From: an uncultured Lachnospiraceae bacterium | GTDB lineage: Bacteria > Bacillota > Clostridia > Lachnospirales > Lachnospiraceae | Reading direction: 5' to 3' | Assembly (NCBI GenBank): GCA_910585905.1 | Contig: CAJUID010000026.1 | Coordinates: forward strand, 1 to 46,253 | Length of the DNA stretch: 46,253 bases | Shown: positions 7,616-16,136 of the stretch, piece after piece | Layout of the letters: each line of letters opens with the position of its first letter | How positions within the stretch are numbered: position 1 is the stretch's first letter | Translations under genes and position numbers: made by a program | The notes under the pieces: generated by a model | What the model was told of the DNA's origin: nothing | The model's database searches: none | The model's input: the letters and a program-made list of their open reading frames with translations, nothing else

Positions 7616-8827
7616 CTAAAAATCAACTTCTGCATCATAGTAGCAGCACTTCAACAATTTCTCCATCTCTTCCTTAGATGGCTGACGAGGATTTGAGCCT
7701 GTGCAGGCATCTAACAGTGCGTTTTCTGCAATTCCAGAGACTTTCTCTAAAAATTCTCCCTCTGGAACAATCCCTGTTTCTGCAATTACACCGCCCTCAC
7801 CATAATTTTTGATACACTGCGGAATTTTAAGGTCATCATTCATCTTTCTTAAAAACTGAATCAACAATTCAACTTTCTCGTCATCTGTTGTTCCCCCAAG
7901 CTTAATAAAATCAGCAATCTCGCCATACCGCTTCTTAGCCGTTTCGTCTTTACTGTTAAATTTAATTACTTTTGGCAGATACATCGCATTTGCTGCCCCA
8001 TGAATAATATGTCCGCCCTCAAAGGCTGCCCCTGTTTTATGTGCCATAGAATGTACAATTCCTAGCAAGGCATTTGAGAACGCCATACCTGCCAGGCACT
8101 GAGCATCATGCATCTGATCCCTAGCTTCCATATCTCCGCCAAAAGATTTCACTAACTGCTCATTAATCATTTTAATTCCCCAAAGGGCAAGCGGGTCTGT
8201 ATAATTACAATTTGCAGTAGAGACATATGCCTCCACACAGTGGGTCATTGCATCCATTCCAGTATGCGCTGCAAGTTTTGCAGGCATTGTCTCCGCCAAC
8301 TCAGGGTCTACAATCGCTACATCTGGCGTAATTTCAAAGTCTGCTATCGGATATTTAATTCCCTTCTGATAATCAGTAATAATAGAAAATGCCGTAACCT
8401 CTGTTGCTGTTCCTGATGTAGAAGAGATTGCGCAGAAATGAGCCTTTGTACGGAGCTTTGGAAGTCCAAACACTTTGCACATATCTTCAAATGTAGTCTC
8501 TGGATATTCATATTTAATCCACATAGCCTTCGCAGCGTCAATCGGAGAACCTCCGCCCATTGCAACAATCCAATCCGGCTGGAATTTTGCCATCACTTCT
8601 GCACCACGCATTACAGTCTCAACTGATGGATCCGGCTCTATTCCTTCAAATACCTCAACTTCCATGCCGGCTTCTTTCAGATATCCAATTGCCTTATCCA
8701 AAAAACCATTGCGCTTCATTGAGCCGCCGCCGACACATACAATGGCGCGCTCTCCCCGAAATTCCTTCAGTGCTTCCAAAGAACCTTTCCCATGATACAA
8801 ATCTCTTGGTAATGTAAATCTTGCCAT
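7616..8827 (-). CDS. Iron-containing alcohol dehydrogenase
   Basis: Reversible NAD(P)H-linked reduction of aldehydes to alcohols in fermentation. The 403-residue protein has the group III ADH layout: N-terminal nucleotide-binding half with VCVGGGSMKRNGFLDKA and MGGGSPIDAAKAMW, then an all-helical metal domain with GMDAMTHCVEAY, GIVHSMAHKTGA and HGAANAMYLP supplying the iron ligands (Asp and three His). It resembles clostridial butanol dehydrogenases. The start at ATG 8827 follows GGAGGTAGTT; an alternative at 8839 would place the ribosome site inside the gene. Single gene. Substrate is not predictable from sequence. Confidence 0.92.
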   Translation of the reverse strand: MARFTLPRDLYHGKGSLEALKEFRGERAIVCVGGGSMKRNGFLDKAIGYLKEAGMEVEVFEGIEPDPSVETVMRGAEVMAKFQPDWIVAMGGGSPIDAAKAMWIKYEYPETTFEDMCKVFGLPKLRTKAHFCAISSTSGTATEVTAFSIITDYQKGIKYPIADFEITPDVAIVDPELAETMPAKLAAHTGMDAMTHCVEAYVSTANCNYTDPLALWGIKMINEQLVKSFGGDMEARDQMHDAQCLAGMAFSNALLGIVHSMAHKTGAAFEGGHIIHGAANAMYLPKVIKFNSKDETAKKRYGEIADFIKLGGTTDDEKVELLIQFLRKMNDDLKIPQCIKNYGEGGVIAETGIVPEGEFLEKVSGIAENALLDACTGSNPRQPSKEEMEKLLKCCYYDAEVDF

Positions 8828-8993
8828 AACTACCTCCATTCCTGCGTTTTACGCATTGCTATGTTTATGTATATTTCATAAAAAACAGTTTTTACGTCCA
8901 CTTTTTATATTCTATCACTATACTTTTATGGAGTCAATCGCCATAGATATTTGTCTCAGAGCAACAGCTTTTATTTATACAATTCACAGTCAG

Positions 8994-9072
8994 TCAAATA
9001 CCCCGCTGCAAGCAACGGGGCATGACTTAGCTTCTTTTTAGCAAGTTCGCCCCAGAGGAGCGGGGTATTTGA
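8994..9072. repeat. Long structured inverted repeat (REP/MITE-like)
   Basis: TCAAATACCCCGCT (8994-9007) and AGCGGGGTATTTGA (9059-9072) are perfect 14-nt inverted arms. Between them GGGGC/GCCCC can pair again, giving a branched structure. GC content is clearly above the flanks and another palindrome, GCGAGCAAGCTCGC, follows at 9093-9106. Such elements are often dispersed in genomes. No gene is supported in 8828-9407; a 61-codon frame at 9203 lacks a ribosome site. Confidence 0.6.
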
Positions 9073-9145
9073 CCCTCGCGGCAGTCGCCAAATGCGAGCA
9101 AGCTCGCGCTTGGCTCGTTGCTCCGCGGGAATAAAATAGATATTA

Positions 9146-9173
9146 ATTGATTGCGAATAAAAAAGTAAATGCT
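9146..9173 (+). repeat. 28-nt box, copy A, upstream of the truA promoter
   Basis: This 28-nt stretch begins ATTGATTGCGAATAAAAAAG and ends AAATGCT. It matches 41461-41488 at 27 of 28 positions in the same orientation. It ends 13 nt before the -35 of the truA promoter. A regulator site, UP-element-like sequence or remnant of a mobile repeat are all possible. Confidence 0.6.
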
Positions 9174-9186
9174 GTAGCCATGGTAT

Positions 9187-9214
9187 TTGTCTTTTTAGCT
9201 AGTTGCTGTATAAT
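9187..9214 (+). promoter_or_regulatory. Sigma-A-type promoter upstream of truA
   Basis: TTGTCT (9187-9192) and a perfect TATAAT (9209-9214) are 16 nt apart. The transcript would have a leader of nearly 190 nt before truA; the sequence between holds no supported gene. Confidence 0.65.
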
Positions 9215-9407
9215 ATAGTAATGCAAAGTGCAGCAAAAGAATACCTGGCAAACATCAAAAATAATATCCAAAAAACGAAAAAACAGATAGCAGAGCAATT
9301 GCCAACACATCAAGATATTCCCCTTTGTGCATTTTGGCTTATCCTTTTCTTGATAAATATATCAAAGGATAATTTGTTGTTATTATAAAAAAGATTGGAG
9401 ACGCTTT

Positions 9408-10145
9408 ATGAAAAATTACCGAATCACCCTGCAGTATGACGGCACCCGCTATAGCGGATGGCAGAAGCAGGGAAACACCGAAAATACCATACAAGGAAAA
9501 TTAGAAGCTATTCTGTCAAAAATGACCGGATCAGAGACAGATGTCCATGGCTCTGGCAGAACAGATGCAGGTGTCCATGCGCTGGCGCAGGTAGCAAGCT
9601 TTAAATGCCGTACCACTCTCAGCGAAACACAGATGCAGGATTATTTCAATGAATACCTCCCTCTTGATATACGTATTTTATCCTTGTCAGAAGCTGCCCC
9701 CCGCTTCCATGCCAGATTAAATGCATCAAAAAAACATTACCGTTATCTGATTGATACCAACAAGATACAAAACGTATTTAGTAGAAAATATATCACCCAC
9801 ATTCCTGTCTCCCTAGATATAAAAGAAATGAGCGCAGCATCGTCTTTCCTCCTGGGGGAACACGACTTCAAAAGTTTCTGCGATAATAAGCACATGAAAA
9901 AATCTACTGTCAGGAGGATTGATTCAATTGATCTCACTATCAAGGATGGTATTCTGACAATTGACTTCTTCGGTAATGGGTTTTTATACCACATGGCCCG
10001 AATTCTTGTGGGAACTTTATTAGAAATCGGGCAGAAAAAAAGAAAACCTGAAGACATTAACTCAATTCTTCAGGCAAAAGACCGATCGGCTGCAGGATTT
10101 ACAGCACCGCCACAAGGTCTGTATTTAGTAGAAGTATTCTATTAG
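9408..10145 (+). CDS. truA: tRNA pseudouridine synthase A
   Basis: Converts uridines 38-40 of tRNA anticodon stems to pseudouridine. The 245-residue protein has the TruA pattern: YDGTRYSGWQKQ near the start, the catalytic loop GSGRTDAGVHALAQ with nucleophile Asp53, the HARLNASKKHYRY segment, and the C-terminal FLYHMARILVGTLLEIG and DRSAAGFTAPPQGLYL. Length is typical. ATG 9408 is preceded by GGAG at 8 nt. It stands alone here, not in the usual ribosomal-protein/ecf cluster of Firmicutes, and faces coaBC convergently with only 74 nt between them. Confidence 0.95.
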   Translation: MKNYRITLQYDGTRYSGWQKQGNTENTIQGKLEAILSKMTGSETDVHGSGRTDAGVHALAQVASFKCRTTLSETQMQDYFNEYLPLDIRILSLSEAAPRFHARLNASKKHYRYLIDTNKIQNVFSRKYITHIPVSLDIKEMSAASSFLLGEHDFKSFCDNKHMKKSTVRRIDSIDLTIKDGILTIDFFGNGFLYHMARILVGTLLEIGQKKRKPEDINSILQAKDRSAAGFTAPPQGLYLVEVFY

Positions 10146-10219
10146 GCACGCTCTTTTGTTGGTGCACCACTACGTTTAGCTCAATTTACTATAACATGAA
10201 AATGTTTCACAAAATTAGA

Positions 10220-11407
10220 TCACATCTTAATAAGTTCATCCAAAAGGGCTGCCGCCACTTCTTCCTTGCTCATCTGCGGAAGCTCTTTTATTCCGTCCCT
10301 GCAAATCAGGGTAACAACATTCGTGTCCACACCGAACCCGGCACCTTCCACTTTCAAATTATTGGCAGCTATCATATCCAAATTCTTTTTTTCCAGTTTT
10401 TTCTTGGAGTTTTCTATTAAATTTTCTGTTTCCATTGAAAATCCGCACAAGATTTGCGATGCCATTTTGTGTTCCCCAAGATATCCCAAAATATCTTTTG
10501 TCCGTTTCAACTTAATGCTGCTGCTGCCATCCATTTTTTTGATTTTTTCTTCCGCCACGATCTCCGGCGTATAGTCTGCAACTGCAGCCGCTTTAATAAT
10601 AATATCCTGTTCTGCAGAAATAGCAGTTACCGCCTGAAACATCTCCTCTGCACTCTGAACCGGGATTTTCTTAACAAACAACGGCGTTGGCAGATTCACA
10701 GGCCCAGATACCAATGTTACATCCGCGCCGCGCTCCATCGCTGTTTTTGCAATTGCGTACCCCATTTTCCCAGTAGAATGATTGGAAATAAACCGCACTG
10801 GGTCAATCGCTTCCACCGTAGGGCCAGCTGTCACTAACACCTTCTTCCCAGCGAAATCCTTAGTAAAGCAAATCTCTCTGCGAATATAATCCAAGAGCAC
10901 CTCCTCAGGCGGAAGTTTGCCCGCTCCCACATCTTTGCAGGCCAAAAGCCCCACATCCGGCTCTATCACCAAATATCCATGACTTTTCAACTTTGTAAGA
11001 TTCTCCTGTACAATAGAATTCTCATACATATTTGTATTCATCGCAGGCGAAATAATTTTAGGGCAGCTGCATGCCATAATAGTTGTGGTAAGCATATCAT
11101 CCGCAATGCCATTCGCAACCTTTCCAATTACATTAGCAGATGCTGGTGCCACTAACACCACATCAGCCCTTTTTGCCAAGGCAACATGCTCTACACTATA
11201 TTGAAAATTCCTATCAAACGTATCAATCAGGCACTTATTTCCCGTCAACGTCTCAAAAGTGATAGGATGAATGAACTTCGTCGCATTCTCCGTCATAAGA
11301 ACCTGAATATCCGCATGAAGCTTGGAGAGCATACTTGCCAAATTTGCTATTTTATAAGCTGCAATACTCCCCGTTACAGCCAACACCACCGTCTTTCCCC
11401 GCAACAT
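10220..11407 (-). CDS. coaBC: Bifunctional phosphopantothenoylcysteine decarboxylase / phosphopantothenate-cysteine ligase
   Basis: Carries out two successive steps of coenzyme A synthesis: CTP-dependent coupling of cysteine to 4'-phosphopantothenate (CoaB, C-terminal) and FMN-dependent decarboxylation (CoaC, N-terminal). Of 395 residues, about 1-180 form the flavoprotein domain with VTGSIAAYK, PASANVIGKVANGIADD and PAMNTNMYEN (substrate-binding clamp). About 187-395 form the CoaB domain with VTAGPTVEAIDPVRFISNHSTGKMG and the KLKRTKDIL lysine motif. It is the last gene of the pan run, 186 nt after panD. That spacer contains an 8-bp TAGATAGC/GCTATCTA inverted repeat and no gene. Confidence 0.95.
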   Translation of the reverse strand: MLRGKTVVLAVTGSIAAYKIANLASMLSKLHADIQVLMTENATKFIHPITFETLTGNKCLIDTFDRNFQYSVEHVALAKRADVVLVAPASANVIGKVANGIADDMLTTTIMACSCPKIISPAMNTNMYENSIVQENLTKLKSHGYLVIEPDVGLLACKDVGAGKLPPEEVLLDYIRREICFTKDFAGKKVLVTAGPTVEAIDPVRFISNHSTGKMGYAIAKTAMERGADVTLVSGPVNLPTPLFVKKIPVQSAEEMFQAVTAISAEQDIIIKAAAVADYTPEIVAEEKIKKMDGSSSIKLKRTKDILGYLGEHKMASQILCGFSMETENLIENSKKKLEKKNLDMIAANNLKVEGAGFGVDTNVVTLICRDGIKELPQMSKEEVAAALLDELIKM

Positions 11408-11593
11408 AATTCTAATTTCCTTTCCCTAAAGAATCTCCTTGTAATTAAATAGGCACCTCCAACCCTGCATATTTGCAAGCAAATCTGCTTCATTTCGGTG
11501 TTTGGCGGGTCAAATCAGTAGATAGCGATTTGCATACACACATACAATGCTATCTATTTTTGCCCCTAACATACTACACAATTTATCTTGCAA

Positions 11594-11989
11594 TTATTTC
11601 ATATCCTGTGATAACTGGCCATGTCTTTCATACCGCGCCACGCTGTTAATTTTATTCTCCTCATCCACAAATACAACATATGGCTTATGCCCCTTCGCCT
11701 CTTCTGGTGTCATCTCGCAGTAAGCCATAATAATAATATGGTCATTTACCTGAACCATCCGGGCAGCTGCCCCATTCAGGCAAATCATACCGCTTCCTGC
11801 TTCTCCGGCAATTGTATAGGTCTCAAAACGGCTGCCATTCTCCACATCAACAATCTGTACTTTTTCATACTCAAAAATACCTGCTGCATCCATAAGCTCT
11901 GGGTCAACCGTAATGCTTCCTACATAATCAAGGGATGCCTGCTGTACTACTGCCCTGTGGATCTTACCTTTTAACATCGTTACTGTCAT
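11594..11989 (-). CDS. panD: Aspartate 1-decarboxylase (pyruvoyl enzyme)
   Basis: Makes beta-alanine from aspartate for pantothenate synthesis. The 131-residue proenzyme has the self-cleavage site Gly24-Ser25 inside DYVGSITVD, where Ser25 becomes the pyruvoyl group, exactly the E. coli numbering. Other landmarks are MLKGKIHRA at the start, the YTIAGEAGSGMICLNGAAAR catalytic segment and the VNDHIIIMAY strand. It begins 5 nt after panC ends, so translation is probably coupled. Confidence 0.95.
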   Translation of the reverse strand: MTVTMLKGKIHRAVVQQASLDYVGSITVDPELMDAAGIFEYEKVQIVDVENGSRFETYTIAGEAGSGMICLNGAAARMVQVNDHIIIMAYCEMTPEEAKGHKPYVVFVDEENKINSVARYERHGQLSQDMK

Positions 11990-11994
11990 TACCC

Positions 11995-12849
11995 CTACCT
12001 CATTTCTTTCTGCCAGATAATATTATCAATCAGCCTTGTTTTGCCTATATAAACCGCAATCGCCACAAGTACAGAACCATTTACGATTTCTATTGGTTTG
12101 AGGGAATCCCAATCTACTACTTCCACATAATCTACACTTGCCAGTGGTTCTGTAGCTAGTGTATTTTCAATGACCGCCTTAAGCTTTGCCGCGTCCGTCT
12201 CCCCCGCCTCCAGAAGAGCTTTTCCTTTGCCAAGCGACTTGCTAAGAATCAACGCTGCCTTCCGCTCATCCTCATTTAGATATGTATTGCGGGAGCTCTT
12301 TGCCAATCCATCCTCTTCACGCACGATGGGACATCCAACAATCTCAAGCCCAAAATTTAAATCACTTACCATATGACGGATTACCGCAAGCTGCTGCGCA
12401 TCCTTCTGCCCAAAATATGCCTTGTCCGGTGTCACAATATGAAATAATTTAGATACCACAGTACACACACCCCGAAAATGAGTTGGGCGCGTTTTCCCAC
12501 AAAGACCTCCTGTCAACGTGTTCATATCTACAAACGAAGAAAAATCTTCGTGATACATTTCCTCTGGTTCTGGATGGAAAATAAGATCTGCCCCAGCATT
12601 TTCACAAAGAGCAGCATCCCGGTCTAAATCCCTTGGGTAACTTGCCAAATCCTCTTTTGGCCCAAACTGCATAGGATTTACAAATACACTGACTACCACT
12701 TTGTCATTTTCCGATACCGCACAGTCAATCAGGCTCTTATGCCCCTCATGCAGATATCCCATAGTTGGCACCAACCCTACGGAAAGCCCCTGCTTTCTCC
12801 ATTCCTTTACCTGTTCCCTCACTTCTTGGATTGTCTCAACGATTTTCAT
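11995..12849 (-). CDS. panC: Pantothenate synthetase
   Basis: ATP-dependent condensation of pantoate with beta-alanine. The 284-residue product shows the nucleotidyl-transferase motifs VPTMGYLHEGHKSLI (HxGH), VSVFVNPMQFGPKEDLASYPRDL, and GCPIVREEDGLAKSSRN (KMSKS-like SSRN). The start is ATG 12849, after AAGGGGATTATT; the longer start at 12888 would add 13 unconserved residues. It lies between panB (about 100 nt away) and panD (5 nt). Confidence 0.95.
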   Translation of the reverse strand: MKIVETIQEVREQVKEWRKQGLSVGLVPTMGYLHEGHKSLIDCAVSENDKVVVSVFVNPMQFGPKEDLASYPRDLDRDAALCENAGADLIFHPEPEEMYHEDFSSFVDMNTLTGGLCGKTRPTHFRGVCTVVSKLFHIVTPDKAYFGQKDAQQLAVIRHMVSDLNFGLEIVGCPIVREEDGLAKSSRNTYLNEDERKAALILSKSLGKGKALLEAGETDAAKLKAVIENTLATEPLASVDYVEVVDWDSLKPIEIVNGSVLVAIAVYIGKTRLIDNIIWQKEMR

Positions 12850-12950
12850 AATAATCCCCTTTTCTGTACACATTTTTGTGTATCGCATGTTCTACACAAA
12901 TTCCCACCATTTCAATTTGAGGCAAAATACCTTTTTTACCCCCATCATCA

Positions 12951-13778
12951 TTAATATAATTTATCTATAACCTCATCCTCTATCTTATAACTGTGCTTCT
13001 CTTCTGGAAATGTCCCTGCCATAACTTCCTTTTTGTAATCAGTAAACGCCTGCCTCATTAAGTCACCAGCCTGCGCAAACTGTTTCACAAATTTAGGAAC
13101 ATAGTCTGTAAACATACCTAACATATCCTGATATACAAGCACTTGGCCGTCACATCCATTCCCAGCGCCAATTCCAATCGTAATAATATCTAACTTTTCT
13201 GTAATAAGTGTTGCTAACTTTGCAGGAACACATTCTAAGACTACAGCAAATGCCCCTGCCTCTTGAACAGCTAATGCATCCTCTAACAGCTTTGCCGCAG
13301 CTTCCCCACTTTTCCCCTGAACCTTATAACCGCCAAAAGCATTGACAGACTGGGGAGTCAGCCCTAAATGAGCCACTACCGGAATACCAGAATCAGTAAT
13401 CGCCTTAATCTGCGGGCACACACCAGCACCACCCTCAAGCTTAACCGCATTGGCGCGTCCTTCCTTCATCAACCTCCCAGCATTTACAACTGCATCATAC
13501 ACGGAAGCCTGATAGGACATAAATGGCATATCAATAACAATTAATGCGTTCTTAGCTCCTCTCGCAACTGCTGCCCCATGGTGGATCATGTCCTCCATCG
13601 TAACAGAAATCGTATCTTCATAACCAAGAATAACATTTCCAAGAGAATCACCAACCAGAATCGAATCTATTCCCGCTTCATCAATTAACTTCGCGGTAGA
13701 ATAGTCATATGCAGTCAGCATAGTGACTTTTTCCCCGTTTTTTTTCGCATCCTGAAATGTACTAACTGTCTTTTTCAT
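12951..13778 (-). CDS. panB: 3-Methyl-2-oxobutanoate hydroxymethyltransferase
   Basis: Transfers a hydroxymethyl group from methylenetetrahydrofolate to ketoisovalerate to form ketopantoate. The 275-residue TIM-barrel protein has the metal-binding and substrate motifs MLTAYDYSTAKLIDEAG, ILVGDSLGNVILGYEDT, VIDMPFMSY, KLEGG, VAHLGLTPQSVNAFGGYKVQG and TIGIGAGNGCDGQVLVYQDMLG. ATG 13778 follows AGGAAAGAAA; the upstream start at 13808 is unlikely. It lies 41 nt downstream of the panG-like gene. Confidence 0.96.
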   Translation of the reverse strand: MKKTVSTFQDAKKNGEKVTMLTAYDYSTAKLIDEAGIDSILVGDSLGNVILGYEDTISVTMEDMIHHGAAVARGAKNALIVIDMPFMSYQASVYDAVVNAGRLMKEGRANAVKLEGGAGVCPQIKAITDSGIPVVAHLGLTPQSVNAFGGYKVQGKSGEAAAKLLEDALAVQEAGAFAVVLECVPAKLATLITEKLDIITIGIGAGNGCDGQVLVYQDMLGMFTDYVPKFVKQFAQAGDLMRQAFTDYKKEVMAGTFPEEKHSYKIEDEVIDKLY

Positions 13779-13819
13779 TTTCTTTCCTTTCCGAATATCT
13801 GCCTGCACTGGTCAGATTT

Positions 13820-14668
13820 CTACTCAGTTCCTAATAAATTTTCTACAGCGGTATAATCTCTTTCTGGGTTCTTTTGCCTTGCAATCGCGACCAATTCTTT
13901 TCCAAGGCTGCGGTAAATGTTCTCCGCATCCAGGCCATGCAAAGTATTTAGATGTGCCTCTATTGTCCCCACATCTCCCCGCTCTACCGGGCCGGTTAAA
14001 ACCTCCACTGCTCTTTTTTCTAACATAGAATCTACATTATTCCGCACCAAAGGCACTAACAGCATTCTGCCCTCTTCCTCCGAAAAGCCACATGTTTCTA
14101 ATAAATCAAGGCTAGTCTGAAAAAGCCCAATCATATAATTGCTTGCAAGGGCTGCTGCCGCATGATACCGTATTTTATCTTCCGCCTTTACCGTAAACAC
14201 TGGATGCCCCAGATTTTCAAACAATGTTTTCATAGAATAAACTGCTTTTTCCTGTCCTTCTATTGTAATACATGCTGCCGAAAAAAATTTGTAGGATTCA
14301 AATTTGTCGCTGAAAGCGAACATTGGATGAACGGAACAACCGACTGCCCCGGCTGCCTCTATTCCAGAAAATACATAAGATGACAACGAACCGCTAAAAT
14401 GACATACTATCTTATTCTTTAGCCCATATTTCACAATGCAATCCCATACATGGCCAATCTCCGCATCTGGAGTGGTAATAAAAAGGGTATCGCTCGCATC
14501 CAAGAGCTCTTTTATGTCATGATATGCTACTTTGTTCGTAAAATCTGCCGCTGAAACGGCACTTTCAAAAGTCCGGCTGTAATAGCCTGATACAGCAATT
14601 TGGTTTTTACAGAGATAGGCTCCAAGCGTAGTGCCAACCTTTCCCGCGCCAATAATTCCAACAATCAA
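13820..14668 (-). CDS. panG: Rossmann/DUF2520 protein, probable alternative ketopantoate reductase (PanG-like)
   Basis: The 282-residue protein has an N-terminal Rossmann domain (about 1-120) with GIIGAGKVGTTLG for NAD(P), and a helical DUF2520 C-terminal domain (about 130-270) with CSVHPMFAF, DKIRYHAAAALASNYMIGL and GDVGTIEAHL. Established knowledge: PanG, described in Francisella with homologues in clostridia and enterococci, is a non-PanE ketopantoate reductase, and I recall it as this family. Here the gene sits immediately before panB-panC-panD-coaBC, where a reductase is otherwise missing, so the role is strongly suggested by context. The start is a TTG at 14668, 5 nt after GGGGTGGTG; the longer ATG frame at 14755 has no ribosome site and adds unrelated sequence. 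Confidence 0.78.
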   Translation of the reverse strand: MIVGIIGAGKVGTTLGAYLCKNQIAVSGYYSRTFESAVSAADFTNKVAYHDIKELLDASDTLFITTPDAEIGHVWDCIVKYGLKNKIVCHFSGSLSSYVFSGIEAAGAVGCSVHPMFAFSDKFESYKFFSAACITIEGQEKAVYSMKTLFENLGHPVFTVKAEDKIRYHAAAALASNYMIGLFQTSLDLLETCGFSEEEGRMLLVPLVRNNVDSMLEKRAVEVLTGPVERGDVGTIEAHLNTLHGLDAENIYRSLGKELVAIARQKNPERDYTAVENLLGTE

Positions 14669-14917
14669 ATCACCACCCCATTTACTAATTATAATCTGAA
14701 ATAAAGCCCTAATACTAAGCATTTTCAGGCAAATACTGTGGCAATTCATTATCATCTGATGCAGTTTCTATCAAGAATACCGCTCATCCTTGCCGCAAAA
14801 AATCTCTTTCCCAGTTGAGGAATATGATCTCCTGCACAATTGACTGCATTATAGCACGGAGAATCACTTTTTTCAAGAAAAAAATCCGCCTTAGACAGGG
14901 CTATAGCATTTATCCAA

Positions 14918-14957
14918 AATAAACCGGATATTCCAAAACAGAACATCCGGTTTCAAT
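14918..14957 (-). terminator. Terminator after the PilZ gene
   Basis: AAACCGGAT and ATCCGGTTT form a 9-bp stem around a 15-nt loop, followed on the minus strand by TTTATTTT. It lies about 40 nt downstream of the PilZ gene and separates it from the pan run. Confidence 0.6.
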
Positions 14958-14992
14958 CTTCATATACACATGTATCTAAAAAATATATCCAT

Positions 14993-15634
14993 TTATATCG
15001 GTGGATGCAGCCTTTGCTTCAATGCTACAATTTTCTGCATCGACTCACTAACTTTTGGAAGCTGGCAGCCATAGATCACAGAAAATGGATCATTCTGCAC
15101 ACAGCGCACAATCTCGCACTCTATCTCAAATTTTTCCGATGTCAGTTCATCCACAAAGGTAACTACTACTTGCATTCCAATTGGAAATTTTAGTTTTTTG
15201 GTGCAGATTACCCCAAGGCCATTTGCACTGATATCCTTAATCATAACTTCGGCTGTTTTCTTGTTAATTCCTGCTTCCAGTGTGCCATCTACACCCAGAA
15301 ATACACGGAAAAAATTACGCCTGTTTACTGCTTCTACATCCGCCATAGAGCGGACGCAAATTGCAAATTTATATTCCTGTGTCAATGATTTAATATCGAC
15401 AACCTTAACATCACGGTAAACATAAACCTTAGAGCCTGCATTTACTGTTACCATATGTTCGGTGCCAGGCTCCATATAATGTACTTCTTTTCCCTTTGAC
15501 ACTACGATTTCTGCGATAATAATCCCTTCACTTCGTTTTGTCCGTATAATCTTTGTGTCATACTCATAATGGCTATGCTCCTTTTGGGAGCAAATAGTCA
15601 TCTCTGTCCCCTCATCAAAGTCCGCCAATCTCAT
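14993..15634 (-). CDS. PilZ domain protein (YcgR/YpfA-like c-di-GMP receptor)
   Basis: The 213-residue protein has a YcgR-N-like N-terminal beta domain (about 1-90) and a PilZ domain (about 95-205). The two c-di-GMP motifs are intact: RRNFFRV (RxxxR, after VEAVN) and DISANGLG (D/NxSxxG). YcgR-type proteins brake flagellar motors or tune other outputs when c-di-GMP is bound. ATG 15634 follows AGGAGGTAGAAAG, which favours it over 15673. It is a single gene with a terminator on both sides. A GGDEF-type protein is encoded at 33612-34922, but that one looks inactive. Confidence 0.85.
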   Translation of the reverse strand: MRLADFDEGTEMTICSQKEHSHYEYDTKIIRTKRSEGIIIAEIVVSKGKEVHYMEPGTEHMVTVNAGSKVYVYRDVKVVDIKSLTQEYKFAICVRSMADVEAVNRRNFFRVFLGVDGTLEAGINKKTAEVMIKDISANGLGVICTKKLKFPIGMQVVVTFVDELTSEKFEIECEIVRCVQNDPFSVIYGCQLPKVSESMQKIVALKQRLHPPI

Positions 15635-15788
15635 GCTTTCTACCTCCTGATCACTCAAACTCCATATGTTCACACTCCTGTTTCAGATAATTTTATCGCA
15701 TCTCCATTCTTTTGGCAACCAAAAAGCATATATAGAACAATTAAAAAGAGTAACGCCTCACAACAAAAGCTGCCTTATTACACAATCA

Positions 15789-15828
15789 AAAGAAGCTGCC
15801 CCACGATTTCCCGCGAAACAGCTTCCAC
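15789..15828 (-). terminator. Terminator after rpsR
   Basis: GAAGCTG (15792-15798) and CAGCTTC (15819-15825) form a stem with partial inner pairing; the minus strand continues TTTTGATT. It lies 10 nt after the rpsR stop. Confidence 0.65.
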
Positions 15829-15836
15829 TATCAACT

Positions 15837-16103
15837 TTAATCTGTAGTGTAAGGCATAATTGCCACATGACGAGCACGCTTAATTGCTACTGTCAAAGCT
15901 CTCTGATGTTTTGCACAGTTACCTGTAATCCTTCTAGGAAGAATTTTTCCTCTCTCAGAGACATATCTTTTTAACTTATTCACATCTTTGTAATCAATGT
16001 AATCATGCTCTTTATCTGCACAGAAAACACATACTTTCTTTCTTCTGCGGACTGGTCTTCTTCTTGAAGAAGAGTTGTCCTTATCGCCCTTATTGTATGC
16101 CAT
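15837..16103 (-). CDS. rpsR: 30S ribosomal protein S18
   Basis: The 88-residue S18 protein has the conserved core YIDYKDVNKLKRYVSERGKILPRRITGNCAKHQRALTVAIKRARHVA in normal form (given here as its key segments DYKD, LPRRITG and CAKHQR). Residues CVFC near 25-28 with the later C and H suggest the zinc-binding C+ form. The N-terminus is basic. Third gene of the rpsF-ssb-rpsR operon, 33 nt after ssb, with a terminator behind it. Confidence 0.97.
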   Translation of the reverse strand: MAYNKGDKDNSSSRRRPVRRRKKVCVFCADKEHDYIDYKDVNKLKRYVSERGKILPRRITGNCAKHQRALTVAIKRARHVAIMPYTTD

Positions 16104-16136
16104 TTTGAAACCTCCTTAAAATGTTACCAGACTTGT

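Noticed and set aside
9203..9388. 61-codon plus-strand frame between the repeat region and truA
   Set aside because: It starts inside the -10 of the truA promoter, has no ribosome site before TTG or ATG, and its composition (Lys-rich then hydrophobic) is not convincing.
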